Shown here piece by piece: positions 51,390-59,828 of a stretch of 64,000 nucleotides of DNA; the stretch's first letter is position 1, and the number at the start of each line of letters is the position of its first letter. Source of the stretch: Streptomyces iconiensis (GTDB lineage Bacteria > Actinomycetota > Actinomycetes > Streptomycetales > Streptomycetaceae). The stretch lies in assembly GCF_028657195.3 (NCBI RefSeq), contig NZ_JANCPR020000034.1, positions 1-64,000 on the forward strand, written 5' to 3'. The notes under the pieces were generated by a model, which had not been told where the DNA came from, did no database searches, and saw only the letters and a list, made by a program, of their open reading frames with translations. The position numbers were made by a program, and so were the translations under genes.

Positions 51390-53174
51390 CTACCCCAGGT
51401 CCAGCGCGTTGCGCAACCCCAGGCGGTACCGCACGCGGTCGTGCCGCTTCAGCGCCTCGATCGCGGGGGCGCGGAAGAGCGGGGTGAGGGTGCAGCGTTC
51501 GGCGTCGGAGCCCTCGCGGTCCAGGAGGGCGTTGACGGCCTGGCGGGCCGACGCGTTGGCGCCTTCCATGGTGGCGAGGTCGATGTCGACGGTCACGTAG
51601 TCGCCGGCCAGGTAGAAGTTGGGGATACGGGTGGCAGCGTCCGGGCGGTTGTGGAGGGTGCCGACCGGGTGGATGAGCAGCTCGTCCTCGTTGATGGGGT
51701 GCGGTGTGCCGATGCCGTCGACGCCCGGGTCCAGGAACCAGGAGTGCAGGGCGCTGTCCTTGAGCACCGTCTTGCCCGTGTCGTTCAGCGCGGCCTTCAG
51801 CTGCGCCCACACCTCCTTGGCGACCTCGTCCCGGGTGCACTCCTTCGCCGTCTTCCCGTAGAGGATGCCCCTCTTGTCCCACTCGGAGATGTCGACGGAC
51901 AGGCAGTCGGCCGCGACGCCGTCCCCGTAGTCGGCGGGGAAGTCGCGGTCGGGCCAGTGCGTCGCCTGGCTGATGGCGGTGAGCGACCAGGGGGAGTCGA
52001 TGCAGTTCAAATGACCGTTCAGGATGGGGGTGCGCTCGGTCAGATAGAACTGGATGCCCGTCATCCAGTCGGTGCGCAGCTTGTCGCAGCGCGCCAACTG
52101 GGGGTCGGCCGCCCGTAGTTCGCGGCTCCACAGCAGCCGCGCGTGCTCGACGGGGAGAGCGCAGACGTAGTGGTCGGCCGTGATGTTCTCCCGCTTGCCG
52201 TCCGCGTCCTCCACGGTGACGTAGGGGACCTTCCCGTCGGCGTACGGGATGGCGCGTACGGTCGAGCCGACGCGGAACTCGACGCCCAGGGTGCGCAGAT
52301 GTTCCACCCAGGGGTCGATCCACGCCTCGTTGGTGGGCGCGTTCAGTATCCGGTCGGGTGGCCCGTCGGCGCCCAGGCCCAGCGCGTTGAAGACGAACGC
52401 CTCTCCCAGGGTGCCCACGGTGCGCGTGCTGGCTTCCTCGGCCTTGGTGGCGACGATGTTGCGGGTGATGCCGATGGCGAGGATGCGCTGATAGTCCTCG
52501 GACATCTTCTCCGCGCGCACGAACTCCCACCAGGGAGTGGCCTCCCACTGCTTGTCGCGCCGCTCGTCGCAGCTCGTGAGGAAGACCAGCGCCCGGTTGA
52601 CGAAGTACGCCGCCTCGCGCGCGGGGAGCCGCAGCGCGGTGTCGAGGAGGGCCCGCAGCATCCGGGCGATGTCGTCCAGGGACAGCTCGGGCGGCTGGTT
52701 GCCCTCCCACGGGATCGGAAAGCGCAGGTCCTCGCGGCCGGTGCGCGCGAACATCATCTCGCGCGGGAAGACGAGGTTGTCGAACACTCCCCGTGCGTTC
52801 CCCGGGAACGGTATGCGCCGCATCGTGTCCGGCAGGTTGTGATAGATCCCCGGGATGAAGCGGAAGCCGTGCTCGCCCGGCAGCGGCTTACGGCCTCCCT
52901 TCGCGCTGTCCGGCACGTCCATGCTGCGGGCCTTGCCGCCGAGCGCGCGGCGCTCATGCACGGTGACGGCGAACCCGCGTTCGGCCAGTTCGTGCGCTGC
53001 TGTGAGCCCGGCGACACCGCCGCCCAGCACCGCGACGGTCGGCCGCTCCCGCGCCCCGCGCCCCCGGCCGCCGTCCCGCTCGGCTGCCGTGGCGACCGTG
53101 CCCGCCGTCGCGGCGAGTGCGGCCGTCGCCCCCGCACCCGCCACGAACGTACGTCTGGTGGATTCCTTACGCAT
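51390..53174 (-). CDS. Tat-exported FAD-dependent amine-oxidase-type oxidoreductase
   Basis: A 594-residue flavoprotein that probably acts outside the membrane. The N-terminus carries a twin-arginine signal (STRRTFVAGAGATAALAATAG). The FAD motif VAVLGGGVAGLTAAHELAERG starts near residue 48 and the HGFRFIPGIYHNLPDTMRRIP segment is typical of desaturase/hydroxysqualene-dehydroxylase-like actinobacterial proteins. The C-terminal FAD strand NFYLAGDYV is present. ATG 53174 follows GGAGGGGGAC. The substrate is unknown; it could be a carotenoid-like or sterol-like lipid. Confidence 0.86.
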   Translation of the reverse strand: MRKESTRRTFVAGAGATAALAATAGTVATAAERDGGRGRGARERPTVAVLGGGVAGLTAAHELAERGFAVTVHERRALGGKARSMDVPDSAKGGRKPLPGEHGFRFIPGIYHNLPDTMRRIPFPGNARGVFDNLVFPREMMFARTGREDLRFPIPWEGNQPPELSLDDIARMLRALLDTALRLPAREAAYFVNRALVFLTSCDERRDKQWEATPWWEFVRAEKMSEDYQRILAIGITRNIVATKAEEASTRTVGTLGEAFVFNALGLGADGPPDRILNAPTNEAWIDPWVEHLRTLGVEFRVGSTVRAIPYADGKVPYVTVEDADGKRENITADHYVCALPVEHARLLWSRELRAADPQLARCDKLRTDWMTGIQFYLTERTPILNGHLNCIDSPWSLTAISQATHWPDRDFPADYGDGVAADCLSVDISEWDKRGILYGKTAKECTRDEVAKEVWAQLKAALNDTGKTVLKDSALHSWFLDPGVDGIGTPHPINEDELLIHPVGTLHNRPDAATRIPNFYLAGDYVTVDIDLATMEGANASARQAVNALLDREGSDAERCTLTPLFRAPAIEALKRHDRVRYRLGLRNALDLG

Positions 53175-53394
53175 CGTGCCCGTCCCCCTCCGACTCCCGC
53201 TCCCCGGCCCGCCCACGGCAAGCCCTCCGGCTTACCGGTGGTAAGCCATGCGGTCGCAGGAGCATAGAGCGGCCACACGCACCCCGGAAGGCACGCGCAC
53301 CGCATGCGCGACAATGGCCGAAATCTCGTCCGCTGTACGGGAGTTGGGCCGCATGCCCGTGCTTCCCGAACGCGGGGGGCCGGGCAGCCGCTGC

Positions 53395-54042
53395 CTAGGC
53401 TCTACGGGTGAGCAGGTGCACCCCCTGGAACTGCCGCCGGTCGGTGGGCTGGGGCTCGCGAACCATCCGGGCCACCTCGGCCAGCCCGGCCTCGCGCAGC
53501 AACGCGGCCAGGTGGTCGGGCCACCACCGGTAGGCCGGAGCGACCGCGTGATCGAAGACCTGCGTCGGCCGGGACGGACCCTCGCTTGCCGAAAAGCCGA
53601 TCAGGAGGTGGCCGCCAGGTGCCAGCACGCGGGCGAACTCCGCCAGAACGGCGGGGAGTTCCCGTGGGGGAGTGTGAATGACGGACCACCGGGAGAGCAC
53701 GCCGCCCAGCGTGCCGTCAGCGAGGTCCAGCCCCGCCATTGAGCCCACCTCGAACCGCAGGCCCGTATATGCCTGCCGAGCCAGCTCGATCATCGCGGGA
53801 GAGGCATCGACACCGAACGCCTTCAGCCCCAGCCCGTCCAGATGAGCGGTGACATGGCCGGGCCCGCACCCCAGGTCCGCCACCTGACCGTCCCCCTCCG
53901 CACGTACCGCCTCCGCGAAGGCACCCAGGAACGCGCGGTCCAGAGGGCTGTCGCGCAGCGAGTCGCGGAAGAGCTGCGCATAGGTGGAGGCGGCGGCGTC
54001 GTAGGACTCGCGGGTGGCGCTGAGGGCATCGTGTTCGACCAT
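53395..54042 (-). CDS. Class I SAM-dependent methyltransferase
   Basis: A 215-residue small-molecule methyltransferase. SAM motif I is VADLGCGPGHVTAHL at about residue 55, followed by the acidic GVDAS strand and a SRWSVIHTPP motif IV. The start ATG 54042 gives MVEHDALSATRESYD, a normal beginning for the family; the longer frame is Pro/Ser-rich. The substrate is unknown. It lies upstream of the FAD oxidoreductase on the same strand but 220 bases away, so linkage is uncertain. Confidence 0.88.
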   Translation of the reverse strand: MVEHDALSATRESYDAAASTYAQLFRDSLRDSPLDRAFLGAFAEAVRAEGDGQVADLGCGPGHVTAHLDGLGLKAFGVDASPAMIELARQAYTGLRFEVGSMAGLDLADGTLGGVLSRWSVIHTPPRELPAVLAEFARVLAPGGHLLIGFSASEGPSRPTQVFDHAVAPAYRWWPDHLAALLREAGLAEVARMVREPQPTDRRQFQGVHLLTRRA

Positions 54043-54411
54043 GCGCGCGACACTAGTTCCCGGCACTGACGACACCGGGTCCTGGCGCTGAGACGCCGGG
54101 AGGGCAGCGGCGCTCCCGCCTGTGCGCCCGTTCCCGCGCACCGTTCTTTCGCAGCCGACCCTGCGTACCCGTTCCTGAGCGCCAGTGCCTGTTCGGCCGC
54201 GCTGCCGCGGGCTGTGCGTGGTGCCGCGGAAGCTGCGGGCTGTCGCGCGTCGGCGGTCGGGGGCTGAGGCGATTGCCTTCAGGTCCTGCCAGGCTCAGTT
54301 CGTCCTGAGGGCCTGTCCGGGCTGCCCGGGCTCACCGTGCGGGAGGGTGCCCTGGTCACCGCTCCTCACGTGGCGTAGTCGCCCCAACTCGTAGCGTAGG
54401 ATGCGTACTTG
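54043..54411. other. Gene-free stretch
   Basis: No gene is supported in these 369 bases; short frames are Arg/Cys-rich and lack ribosome sites. It separates the methyltransferase from the structured element that starts at 54412. Confidence 0.5.
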
Positions 54412-54510
54412 ATGGCGCACCGAGTGCGCCTCCTCCCCGAGATGGCTTTTGCGTGTCGGACCCCTGCCCAGGGGGCCCGAACGGGCCTCCTCCGGAGCGG
54501 TCCCGGCTAG
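54412..54510 (+). CDS. Possible 32-residue leader peptide
   Basis: ATG 54412 to TAG 54510 encodes a short peptide beginning MAHRVRLLPEMAFACRT. The start codon is at the foot of a perfect hairpin, GGCGCAC-CGA-GTGCGCC (54414-54430), and a second hairpin (CCCCTG/CAGGGG) lies inside. The ribosome site is weak. It may be a leader that controls the small gene at 54536, or a non-coding structured RNA; the sequence does not decide. Confidence 0.3.
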   Translation: MAHRVRLLPEMAFACRTPAQGARTGLLRSGPG

Positions 54511-54535
54511 GCCGCGCTGTTGGGAGGAGGCGCCA

Positions 54536-54679
54536 GTGGGGCGTCATCGAAAGAAGGAGTGTTCCCTGCGGGCCGAGGCCCGCGCCGCCACCGTTCTGGT
54601 AGCCCTCGGGCTACTGATCGGCACCGGCGCGGCACTCGGAAAGTGGGCGGCAAGCCGCCTGCTGAACCGCTCGGAGTGA
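54536..54679 (+). CDS. Small single-helix membrane protein
   Basis: A 47-residue protein from GTG 54536, which has a strong GGGAGGAGG ribosome site. The N-terminus is basic (RHRKKECSLR) and is followed by one hydrophobic helix at about 17-38. The last codons (TCG GAG TGA) are the first bases of the tandem repeat element. No family recognised. Membership in the same small transcription unit as the leader-like ORF and the repeats is likely from position. Confidence 0.55.
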   Translation: MGRHRKKECSLRAEARAATVLVALGLLIGTGAALGKWAASRLLNRSE

Positions 54680-54728
54680 CCCACTACCCCCCGAAAACCT
54701 GGGGATAGGGAGTCATAACTCCAAGGAC

Positions 54729-54770
54729 CCTCGTCGGCCGCTGTTGCCTAGCAGCCGGCGGGGGTTTCTT
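54729..54770 (+). terminator. Terminator of tandem unit 1
   Basis: CGTCGGCCGCT (54732-54742) and AGCAGCCGGCG (54750-54760) form an 11-position stem with one G-T pair and one C-A mismatch, followed by GGGGTTTCTT. Upstream ACCC can extend the stem with the trailing G run. Confidence 0.8.
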
Positions 54771-54839
54771 CTGTTGTGCGTTCGGAGTGACCCACTACCC
54801 CCACATAAGCTGGGGATAGGGAGTCATAACTCCAAGGAC

Positions 54840-54882
54840 CCTCGTCGGCTGCTCCTGCCAAGCAGCCGGCGGGGGGTTTTCT
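54840..54882 (+). terminator. Terminator of tandem unit 2
   Basis: CGTCGGCTGCT (54843-54853) and AGCAGCCGGCG (54861-54871) pair at all 11 positions (one G-T). GGGGGTTTTCTT follows. Relative to unit 1, a C-to-T change restores pairing, which suggests the stem is maintained by selection. Confidence 0.85.
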
Positions 54883-54958
54883 TGTGTGTTCTACGGTACC
54901 CCGCACATACCCGCTCGCGCAGCCGTGCCACGAACGAGGGAACGGCGGGGAGTTGGGG

Positions 54959-55687
54959 TCACACCAGTCGTCGTGCCGTGGCCCAGCGGGTGAGTTCGTG
55001 GCGGTTGGAGAGCTGGAGCTTGCGCAGTACGGCGGAGACGTGGGACTCGACCGTCTTGACGGAGATGAAGAGCTGCTTGGCGACTTCCTTGTACGCGTAG
55101 CCGCGCGCGATCAGACGCAGGACCTCGCGTTCGCGCTGGGTGAGGCGGTCGAGGTCCTCGTCGACGGGGGGCGCGTCCGTGGAGGCGAAGGCGTCCAGGA
55201 CGAAGCCCGCGAGGCGGGGCGAGAAGACGGCGTCGCCGTCGGACACGCGGAAGATGGCGTTGACGAGGTCGCCGCCGGTGATGGTCTTGGTGACGTAGCC
55301 GCGCGCGCCGCCCCTGATGACGCCGATGACGTCCTCGGCGGCATCGGACACCGACAGCGCGAGGAAGCGTACGGGCTGGTCGGCGTCGCCCATCATGGGG
55401 GCGCTGCGGCGCAGCACCTCGACGCCGCCGCCGCCCGGAAGGTGGACGTCCAGGAGTACGACCTCGGGGCGGGTGGCCTGGATGACGGTCATCGCCTGGT
55501 CGACGTCCCCTGCCTCGCCCACGACCTCGACGCCGGTCTCGTCGGTGCGGCCGATCTCCGCCTGCACGCCCGCGCGGAACATGCGGTGGTCGTCGACCAG
55601 GACGACACGGACGCGGCGTTCTCCGCCGGCTCCGTCGCCGCCGCCGTTCCCGGCGTCGCTGTGCTGCTCGTTCGTTGCCTCGGTCAC
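54959..55687 (-). CDS. NarL/LuxR-family response regulator (LiaR-like)
   Basis: A 242-residue regulator with a hydrophilic N-terminus, a receiver domain (VVLVDDHRMFRAG; phospho-acceptor Asp in VVLLDVHLPGGGG) and a LuxR-type helix-turn-helix (LTQREREVLRLIARGYAYKEVAKQLF, SVKTVESHVSAVLRKLQ). Its GTG start overlaps the kinase stop as GTGA, so the pair is translated together. Together with the divergent PspC/LiaF-like gene it forms an envelope-stress circuit like LiaFSR. Confidence 0.92.
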   Translation of the reverse strand: MTEATNEQHSDAGNGGGDGAGGERRVRVVLVDDHRMFRAGVQAEIGRTDETGVEVVGEAGDVDQAMTVIQATRPEVVLLDVHLPGGGGVEVLRRSAPMMGDADQPVRFLALSVSDAAEDVIGVIRGGARGYVTKTITGGDLVNAIFRVSDGDAVFSPRLAGFVLDAFASTDAPPVDEDLDRLTQREREVLRLIARGYAYKEVAKQLFISVKTVESHVSAVLRKLQLSNRHELTRWATARRLV

Positions 55688-57000
55688 GACTCCGCCGCCC
55701 TCTCCATCTCCAGCTCCACCTCTGTACCCTCGCCCGGTGCCGTGCGCAGCCGCGCGGTGCCGCCGTTGCGCTGCATCCGGCCGATGATGGACTCGCGTAC
55801 GCCCATCCTGTCGTCCGGCACCGAGTCCAGGTCGAAGCCCGGCCCCCTGTCGCGTACAGAGATGAAGACCGTACGCCCCTCGACCTCAGCGAACACCTGC
55901 ACGGCGCCGCCCTCACCACCGTACTTGGCGGCGTTGACCATCGCCTCGCGCGCGGACTGGAGCTGCGCCGTGAGGCCCTCGTCCAGGGGGCAGTCGCCCA
56001 CGCAGACCACCTCCACGGGAACGCCGTGGTAGTCCTCGACCTCCGCCGCTGTGGCGCGTACGCCCTCGGCCAGCGTCGCGGGGCCCTCTGTCTCCTCGCC
56101 GGACTCGCCGGCCGTCTTGCCCGTACCGTCCGGCTTGTAGAGCCACGCGCGCAGCTCGCGTTCCTGGGCACGCGCGAGGCGGGCGACTTCGCGCGGCTGC
56201 TCGGCGTTGCGCTGGATCAGCGTGAGGGTGTGCAGCACCGAGTCATGGACGTGTGCGGCGACTTCGGCGCGCTCCTGTGCGCGAATGCGCATCAGCCGTT
56301 CCTCGGACAGGTCCTGCATCATCCGTACGAGATACGGGCCAGCCATCAGCGCGATGCCGACCAGTACGGCGAGTGCTGCCTGGAGTACGGAGCCGAGATG
56401 GCTGACCGAGCCCTGGACGACGACGATGCCCGTGACGCCCACGGCGACCAGCGCGACGCCGGCCGCGCTGCGCGCGATGGGCAGCAGCCGCTTGCGGCGG
56501 CTGACCTCGGCCCAGTGGGCGCGGCGGGAGTTGTCGGCCTGGCGCCACACCAGCGCGACGCCCAGCCCGATCAGGACAACCGGCCACAAGTAGGTGTTCG
56601 CCGCGCCGAACTGGAGGTTGTCGACGATGATCACCACGGCGGCGATCAGCGCGATCATGGCGAGGATCTGGCCCTTGTCGGGCTTGCGTACGAAGCGGCG
56701 CCGCCTGCCGTCGGGCCCCGTCACGGCCTCGGCGAAGCCGCCGCCCCGTACTCCGCCTGTGCCCAGTGGCACGACGAACCAGAACGCCGCGTACAACAGC
56801 ACCCCGAGCCCGTTGGCGACGCTCAGCGCGATGAAGACGATACGGACCCACGAGACCGGCAGCCCCAGGTGTCCAGCCAGGCCGCGTGCGACACCGCCGA
56901 GCATGCGCCCGTCCGCGCTGCGGTACAGCTTGCGCAGGGACTGCTCTTCGGGGGGCGGCTCCGTGGACGCGTGCGCGGTCGGAGGGGCTGGCGCTGTCAT
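55684..57000 (-). CDS. PspC-domain sensor histidine kinase (LiaS-like)
   Basis: A 438-residue membrane kinase. An N-terminal PspC domain (about 22-85, RSADGRMLGGVARGLAGHLG) is followed by about five transmembrane segments (to about 220). The histidine is in the HDSVLHTL H-box at about residue 250, and the ATP-binding domain has REAMVNAAKYG (N box) and DRGPGFD (G box). It is a NarX/LiaS-type HisKA_3 kinase. ATG 57000 faces the divergent PspC/LiaF-like gene. Its signal is probably membrane damage. Confidence 0.92.
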   Translation of the reverse strand: MTAPAPPTAHASTEPPPEEQSLRKLYRSADGRMLGGVARGLAGHLGLPVSWVRIVFIALSVANGLGVLLYAAFWFVVPLGTGGVRGGGFAEAVTGPDGRRRRFVRKPDKGQILAMIALIAAVVIIVDNLQFGAANTYLWPVVLIGLGVALVWRQADNSRRAHWAEVSRRKRLLPIARSAAGVALVAVGVTGIVVVQGSVSHLGSVLQAALAVLVGIALMAGPYLVRMMQDLSEERLMRIRAQERAEVAAHVHDSVLHTLTLIQRNAEQPREVARLARAQERELRAWLYKPDGTGKTAGESGEETEGPATLAEGVRATAAEVEDYHGVPVEVVCVGDCPLDEGLTAQLQSAREAMVNAAKYGGEGGAVQVFAEVEGRTVFISVRDRGPGFDLDSVPDDRMGVRESIIGRMQRNGGTARLRTAPGEGTEVELEMERAAES

Positions 57001-57152
57001 GCACCGATCGTCACATGCCCTGTGGTGCGGGACATCAGGGTTGAGCCCTGAAGCGCCCCCGATGCGCTCGGCCGTCCCCCCGGACGATCTCAGGGAACCG
57101 TCCGGGTAGGGCCCCGATGCCCCGGCGTGCCCGGGCGGCGACCATAGGGCGT

Positions 57153-58880
57153 ATGACCGAGGAGGAGCAGGGACCCCCGGGGCGCGGCGTCACATCCGCC
57201 GGGACAGCGGGCGGCGTACCCGCCGGTGGCCCGCCAGAGGACGCCTCGCCGGACGATGCCTCGCCGGGCGATGCCTCGCCGGGCGACGGTGCGATCGGCG
57301 GTGCGCTCGGCGGTGCGCCCAATGGAGGTGCGTCCGGTGGCGGTGTGCCCAATGGAGGTGTGTCCGGTGGTGGTGCGCCCGCCGGGGCCCGGCGCGGCGG
57401 GCGCGCGGGTGTCGCCGAGGGGGCGCGGGGTGCGGAGAAGCCGAAGCTCAGGCGCAGCGGTAAGCACAAGGTCGCCGGCGGTGTGTGCGGGGGGCTGGGG
57501 CGCTACTTCGACCTCGACCCGGTGATCTTCCGGGTGCCGCTGGTCGTGCTCTCCGTCGTCGGCGGTCTGGGGCTCGTCTTCTACGGCTTCGCGTGGCTGC
57601 TCATCCCCGCCGACGGCGCGCGGGAGAACGAGGCGCGGCGGCTGCTGTCGGGGCGCGTCGAGGGCGCCTCGCTCTCAGCGATCCTCGCGGCGCTCGTCGG
57701 CTGCGGCCTGTTCCTGGCCTCCATCGGCAGCCGCAGCGTGCCCTTCTCGGTGCTGCTGATCGGCGCCGTCGCCGGTGCGGCCTTCTGGTCGCAGCACAGG
57801 CGGCAGGCCGAGGCGGCGGGTGCCGAGGGCGCGCAGGTCGATCCGACGACCGCACACGCCGTCGCCGACGCGCCTCCCGAGACGCAGGCGCCCCCGGCGC
57901 CCTTCGCGCCCTCGTGGTGGCGTGAGCCCCTCACCAAGGAGGCGGGCGCCACCAAGGAAGCCGGGGCCGGGGGCGCGGAGGGTATTCCCCTCGGCTACCT
58001 GTGGGGCCCTGAGGACGCCATGGAGCACGTGGGGCCGCCCAGGACGGACCCGCGCGGGTTCGTGCCCGAGGGCACCGCAGGGCCCCCGGGGGCGCCCGCC
58101 GTACCTCCCAAGGGCGGCCCGCCGGCGCGGCAGACCAGCGGCTCGCTCGGCGGGCTGATCCTCCTGCTCGCCGTACTCGCCGGAGGGATCGCCACAGCGG
58201 CGACCTGGAACACCAACCCGCTCGGCACCAGCCTCACCGTCGGACTGAGCTGCGCGCTCGCGGTGTTCGGCATCGGTCTGGCCGTGAGCGCGTTCGTGGG
58301 CCGCGTCGGAGCGGGCACGATCGTCGCGCTCGTGCTGACCTCGGGACTGCTGGCGGGCGCTGCGGCGCTGCCCAAGGACATCTCGGCACAGTTCCGCGAT
58401 GTGCGCTGGGTCCCCACCGCGACCAAGGAGGTCGAGCCGCACTACGACCTCGGGTCAGGCTCCGGCGAACTCGATCTGCGCGAAATCGGCCTCAAGAAGG
58501 GCCAGTCCGTACAGAGCGAGACACGGGTCGGCGCGGGACAGATGAAGATCGTCGTGCCCTCCGACGCGACCGTGGAGGTCGAGGCCGAGGTGGGTGCGGG
58601 CGACACACGGTTCCCCAAGAGCCTGGACGCGGACGGCGATGTCGTCTACGACACGGCGGGCGGGTTCGGGCAGAGCCGCTCCATGACCCTGCGTCCCTTG
58701 GACGGTGCCGTCTCACGGGGCACCATCGAGCTGAAGCTGAGCATCGGCCTCGGGCGCGCGGAGATCGTCAGGGAGCTGCCGTCGGGTGAGCGGTCCGACA
58801 GACAGGTGGGACCTGACGCCACCGGGCCCGCAGGAGACAGCCGGCCGGCGGAAGACAGCCAGGAGGGAATGAACCCGTGA
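57153..58880 (+). CDS. PspC-LiaF-like multi-domain membrane protein
   Basis: A 575-residue protein. The N-terminal ~90 residues are a disordered Gly/Ala/Asp/Pro repeat region. A PspC domain follows (about 102-160, SGKHKVAGGVCGGLGRYFDLDP) with its membrane helix, then further helices (about 175-215 and 345-415) and a C-terminal beta-rich domain (about 420-555) like the LiaF/DUF4097 'cell wall-active antibiotics response' domain (VGAGQMKIVVPSDATVEVEA). In LiaFSR systems LiaF controls the kinase, so this is the likely third component for the divergent kinase and regulator. The stop overlaps the next gene. Confidence 0.88.
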   Translation: MTEEEQGPPGRGVTSAGTAGGVPAGGPPEDASPDDASPGDASPGDGAIGGALGGAPNGGASGGGVPNGGVSGGGAPAGARRGGRAGVAEGARGAEKPKLRRSGKHKVAGGVCGGLGRYFDLDPVIFRVPLVVLSVVGGLGLVFYGFAWLLIPADGARENEARRLLSGRVEGASLSAILAALVGCGLFLASIGSRSVPFSVLLIGAVAGAAFWSQHRRQAEAAGAEGAQVDPTTAHAVADAPPETQAPPAPFAPSWWREPLTKEAGATKEAGAGGAEGIPLGYLWGPEDAMEHVGPPRTDPRGFVPEGTAGPPGAPAVPPKGGPPARQTSGSLGGLILLLAVLAGGIATAATWNTNPLGTSLTVGLSCALAVFGIGLAVSAFVGRVGAGTIVALVLTSGLLAGAAALPKDISAQFRDVRWVPTATKEVEPHYDLGSGSGELDLREIGLKKGQSVQSETRVGAGQMKIVVPSDATVEVEAEVGAGDTRFPKSLDADGDVVYDTAGGFGQSRSMTLRPLDGAVSRGTIELKLSIGLGRAEIVRELPSGERSDRQVGPDATGPAGDSRPAEDSQEGMNP

Positions 58881-59092
58881 TCAGGCACTCGTTCGAGCCC
58901 TCGCGGCTGCTACTGGGACTCATCATGCTGGGCGCGGCCGTCGCCTACTTGATGGACGCCTCGGGCACGTGGGAGGTCCCCTTCTGGGCCCTCCTCGTCA
59001 TCGTCCCCGCCGCCCTCGTACTGGCGGGCCTCACCGCCCTGATGACCCTCGTCACCCGCCGCACCCTGGCACGCAGGCGCGGGAGCGAGTGA
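58877..59092 (+). CDS. Small two-helix membrane protein
   Basis: A 71-residue protein starting at GTG 58877, overlapping the stop of the PspC-LiaF-like gene. Two hydrophobic helices (about 10-26 and 37-58) with an acidic loop and a basic C-terminus. It is translationally coupled to the stress module and probably part of it. No motif for function. Confidence 0.85.
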   Translation: MIRHSFEPSRLLLGLIMLGAAVAYLMDASGTWEVPFWALLVIVPAALVLAGLTALMTLVTRRTLARRRGSE

Positions 59093-59097
59093 GGAAC

Positions 59098-59132
59098 GGC
59101 CCTGCGCCTCCGTACGCACGGCGGGGCCTTTT
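59098..59132 (+). terminator. Terminator of the PspC operon
   Basis: GGCCCTGC (59098-59105) and GCGGGGCC (59121-59128) pair with one G-T, followed by TTTT. It begins six bases after the stop of the small membrane protein. Confidence 0.75.
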
Positions 59133-59133
59133 C

Positions 59134-59184
59134 GTGAGCACCGGGAGCACTACTGGTTCGTGAGCACCAAGAGCACTACTGGTT
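59134..59184. repeat. Two near-identical 25-bp direct repeats
   Basis: The segment GTGAGCACC..GAGCACTACTGGTT occurs at 59134-59158 and 59160-59184, differing at two positions. A GCTCAC follows and complements the GTGAGC starts. No gene covers it. It is immediately after the terminator. Confidence 0.75.
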
Positions 59185-59261
59185 GCTCACTTCCTCCTGG
59201 TTGCCACTATTCGCTCCTACTGGGTGCGCACCTTCCACCGGGCACTCGCTCCGCCCCGCCA

Positions 59262-59828
59262 TCAGCCGAAGATCTGCTGGCCCCTGCGCCTTCTGCGGAC
59301 GGCGAGCAGCGCGTCGACGGAGAGCATGGGCGAGCCGGCCATGACCAGAGGGAGCCAGGCCATCAGGTAGGGGAGATCGTTGCCGTAGTAGTACGGGTCG
59401 CTCGCCCAGCTCACCGTCATCCACAGGCAGAAGGAGATCAGGGCGCCTCCCGCTGCGGCCAGCCGGGACCATAGGCCGAGCAACGTGGCCAGCCCGACGG
59501 CGAGTTCACCGCAGGCGATGGCCAGGCCGAACCCTTCGGGACTGTGCTGTGCGAGGTCGACCATCCATGTCGCAGCGGCCGTGTCGTGCACGGAGTCCAG
59601 CGTCCCGGAGAGTGAGCCGGGGCCCGAACCGGTGAGGAACGCGGAGTCGGTCAGCTTGTCGATTCCCGCGTAGACGAAGGTGATTCCGAGGAAGAGGCGC
59701 AGCGGCAGCAGCGCGTACCGCGACGCCGTGGCGCGCAGTCCCACGGGCGCCCCGGCGACGGGGCCCTGAAAGCTGCTGACCGCCTTCGAGGCGCCGCTGT
59801 CTCCGCCCGGCCGTCCTGTCAGAGGCAT
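59262..59828 (-). CDS. DoxX-family membrane protein
   Basis: A 188-residue protein with four hydrophobic helices and the DoxX/SURF4-like LRLFLGITFVYAGIDKLT start of the fold (about residue 40). The GELAVGLATLLGL segment is typical. ATG 59828 has a GGCGGG site upstream; the frame to 59933 is less likely. DoxX proteins are associated with redox or thiol stress; the role here is not shown. Confidence 0.88.
   Translation of the reverse strand: MPLTGRPGGDSGASKAVSSFQGPVAGAPVGLRATASRYALLPLRLFLGITFVYAGIDKLTDSAFLTGSGPGSLSGTLDSVHDTAAATWMVDLAQHSPEGFGLAIACGELAVGLATLLGLWSRLAAAGGALISFCLWMTVSWASDPYYYGNDLPYLMAWLPLVMAGSPMLSVDALLAVRRRRRGQQIFG

Larger units (their letters stand above)
54671..54892 (+). repeat. 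Two tandem 111-bp structured units, each with a terminator
   Basis: The segment beginning TCGGAGTGACCCACTACCCC at 54671 recurs at 54782, with few differences. Each unit has three predicted hairpins in order: CCCACTACCCC pairing with GGGGATAGGG, then GGAGT-CATA-ACTCC, then a long GC stem followed by a T-rich tract. The first unit starts inside the stop region of the small gene. The DNA is less GC-rich than its surroundings. Each unit could be a small RNA gene, or the pair could be iterated terminators. Confidence 0.75.

Noticed and set aside
54185..54394. A 69-codon plus-strand frame.
   Set aside because: Cys/Arg/Pro-rich, no ribosome site, and no hydrophobic or catalytic motif.
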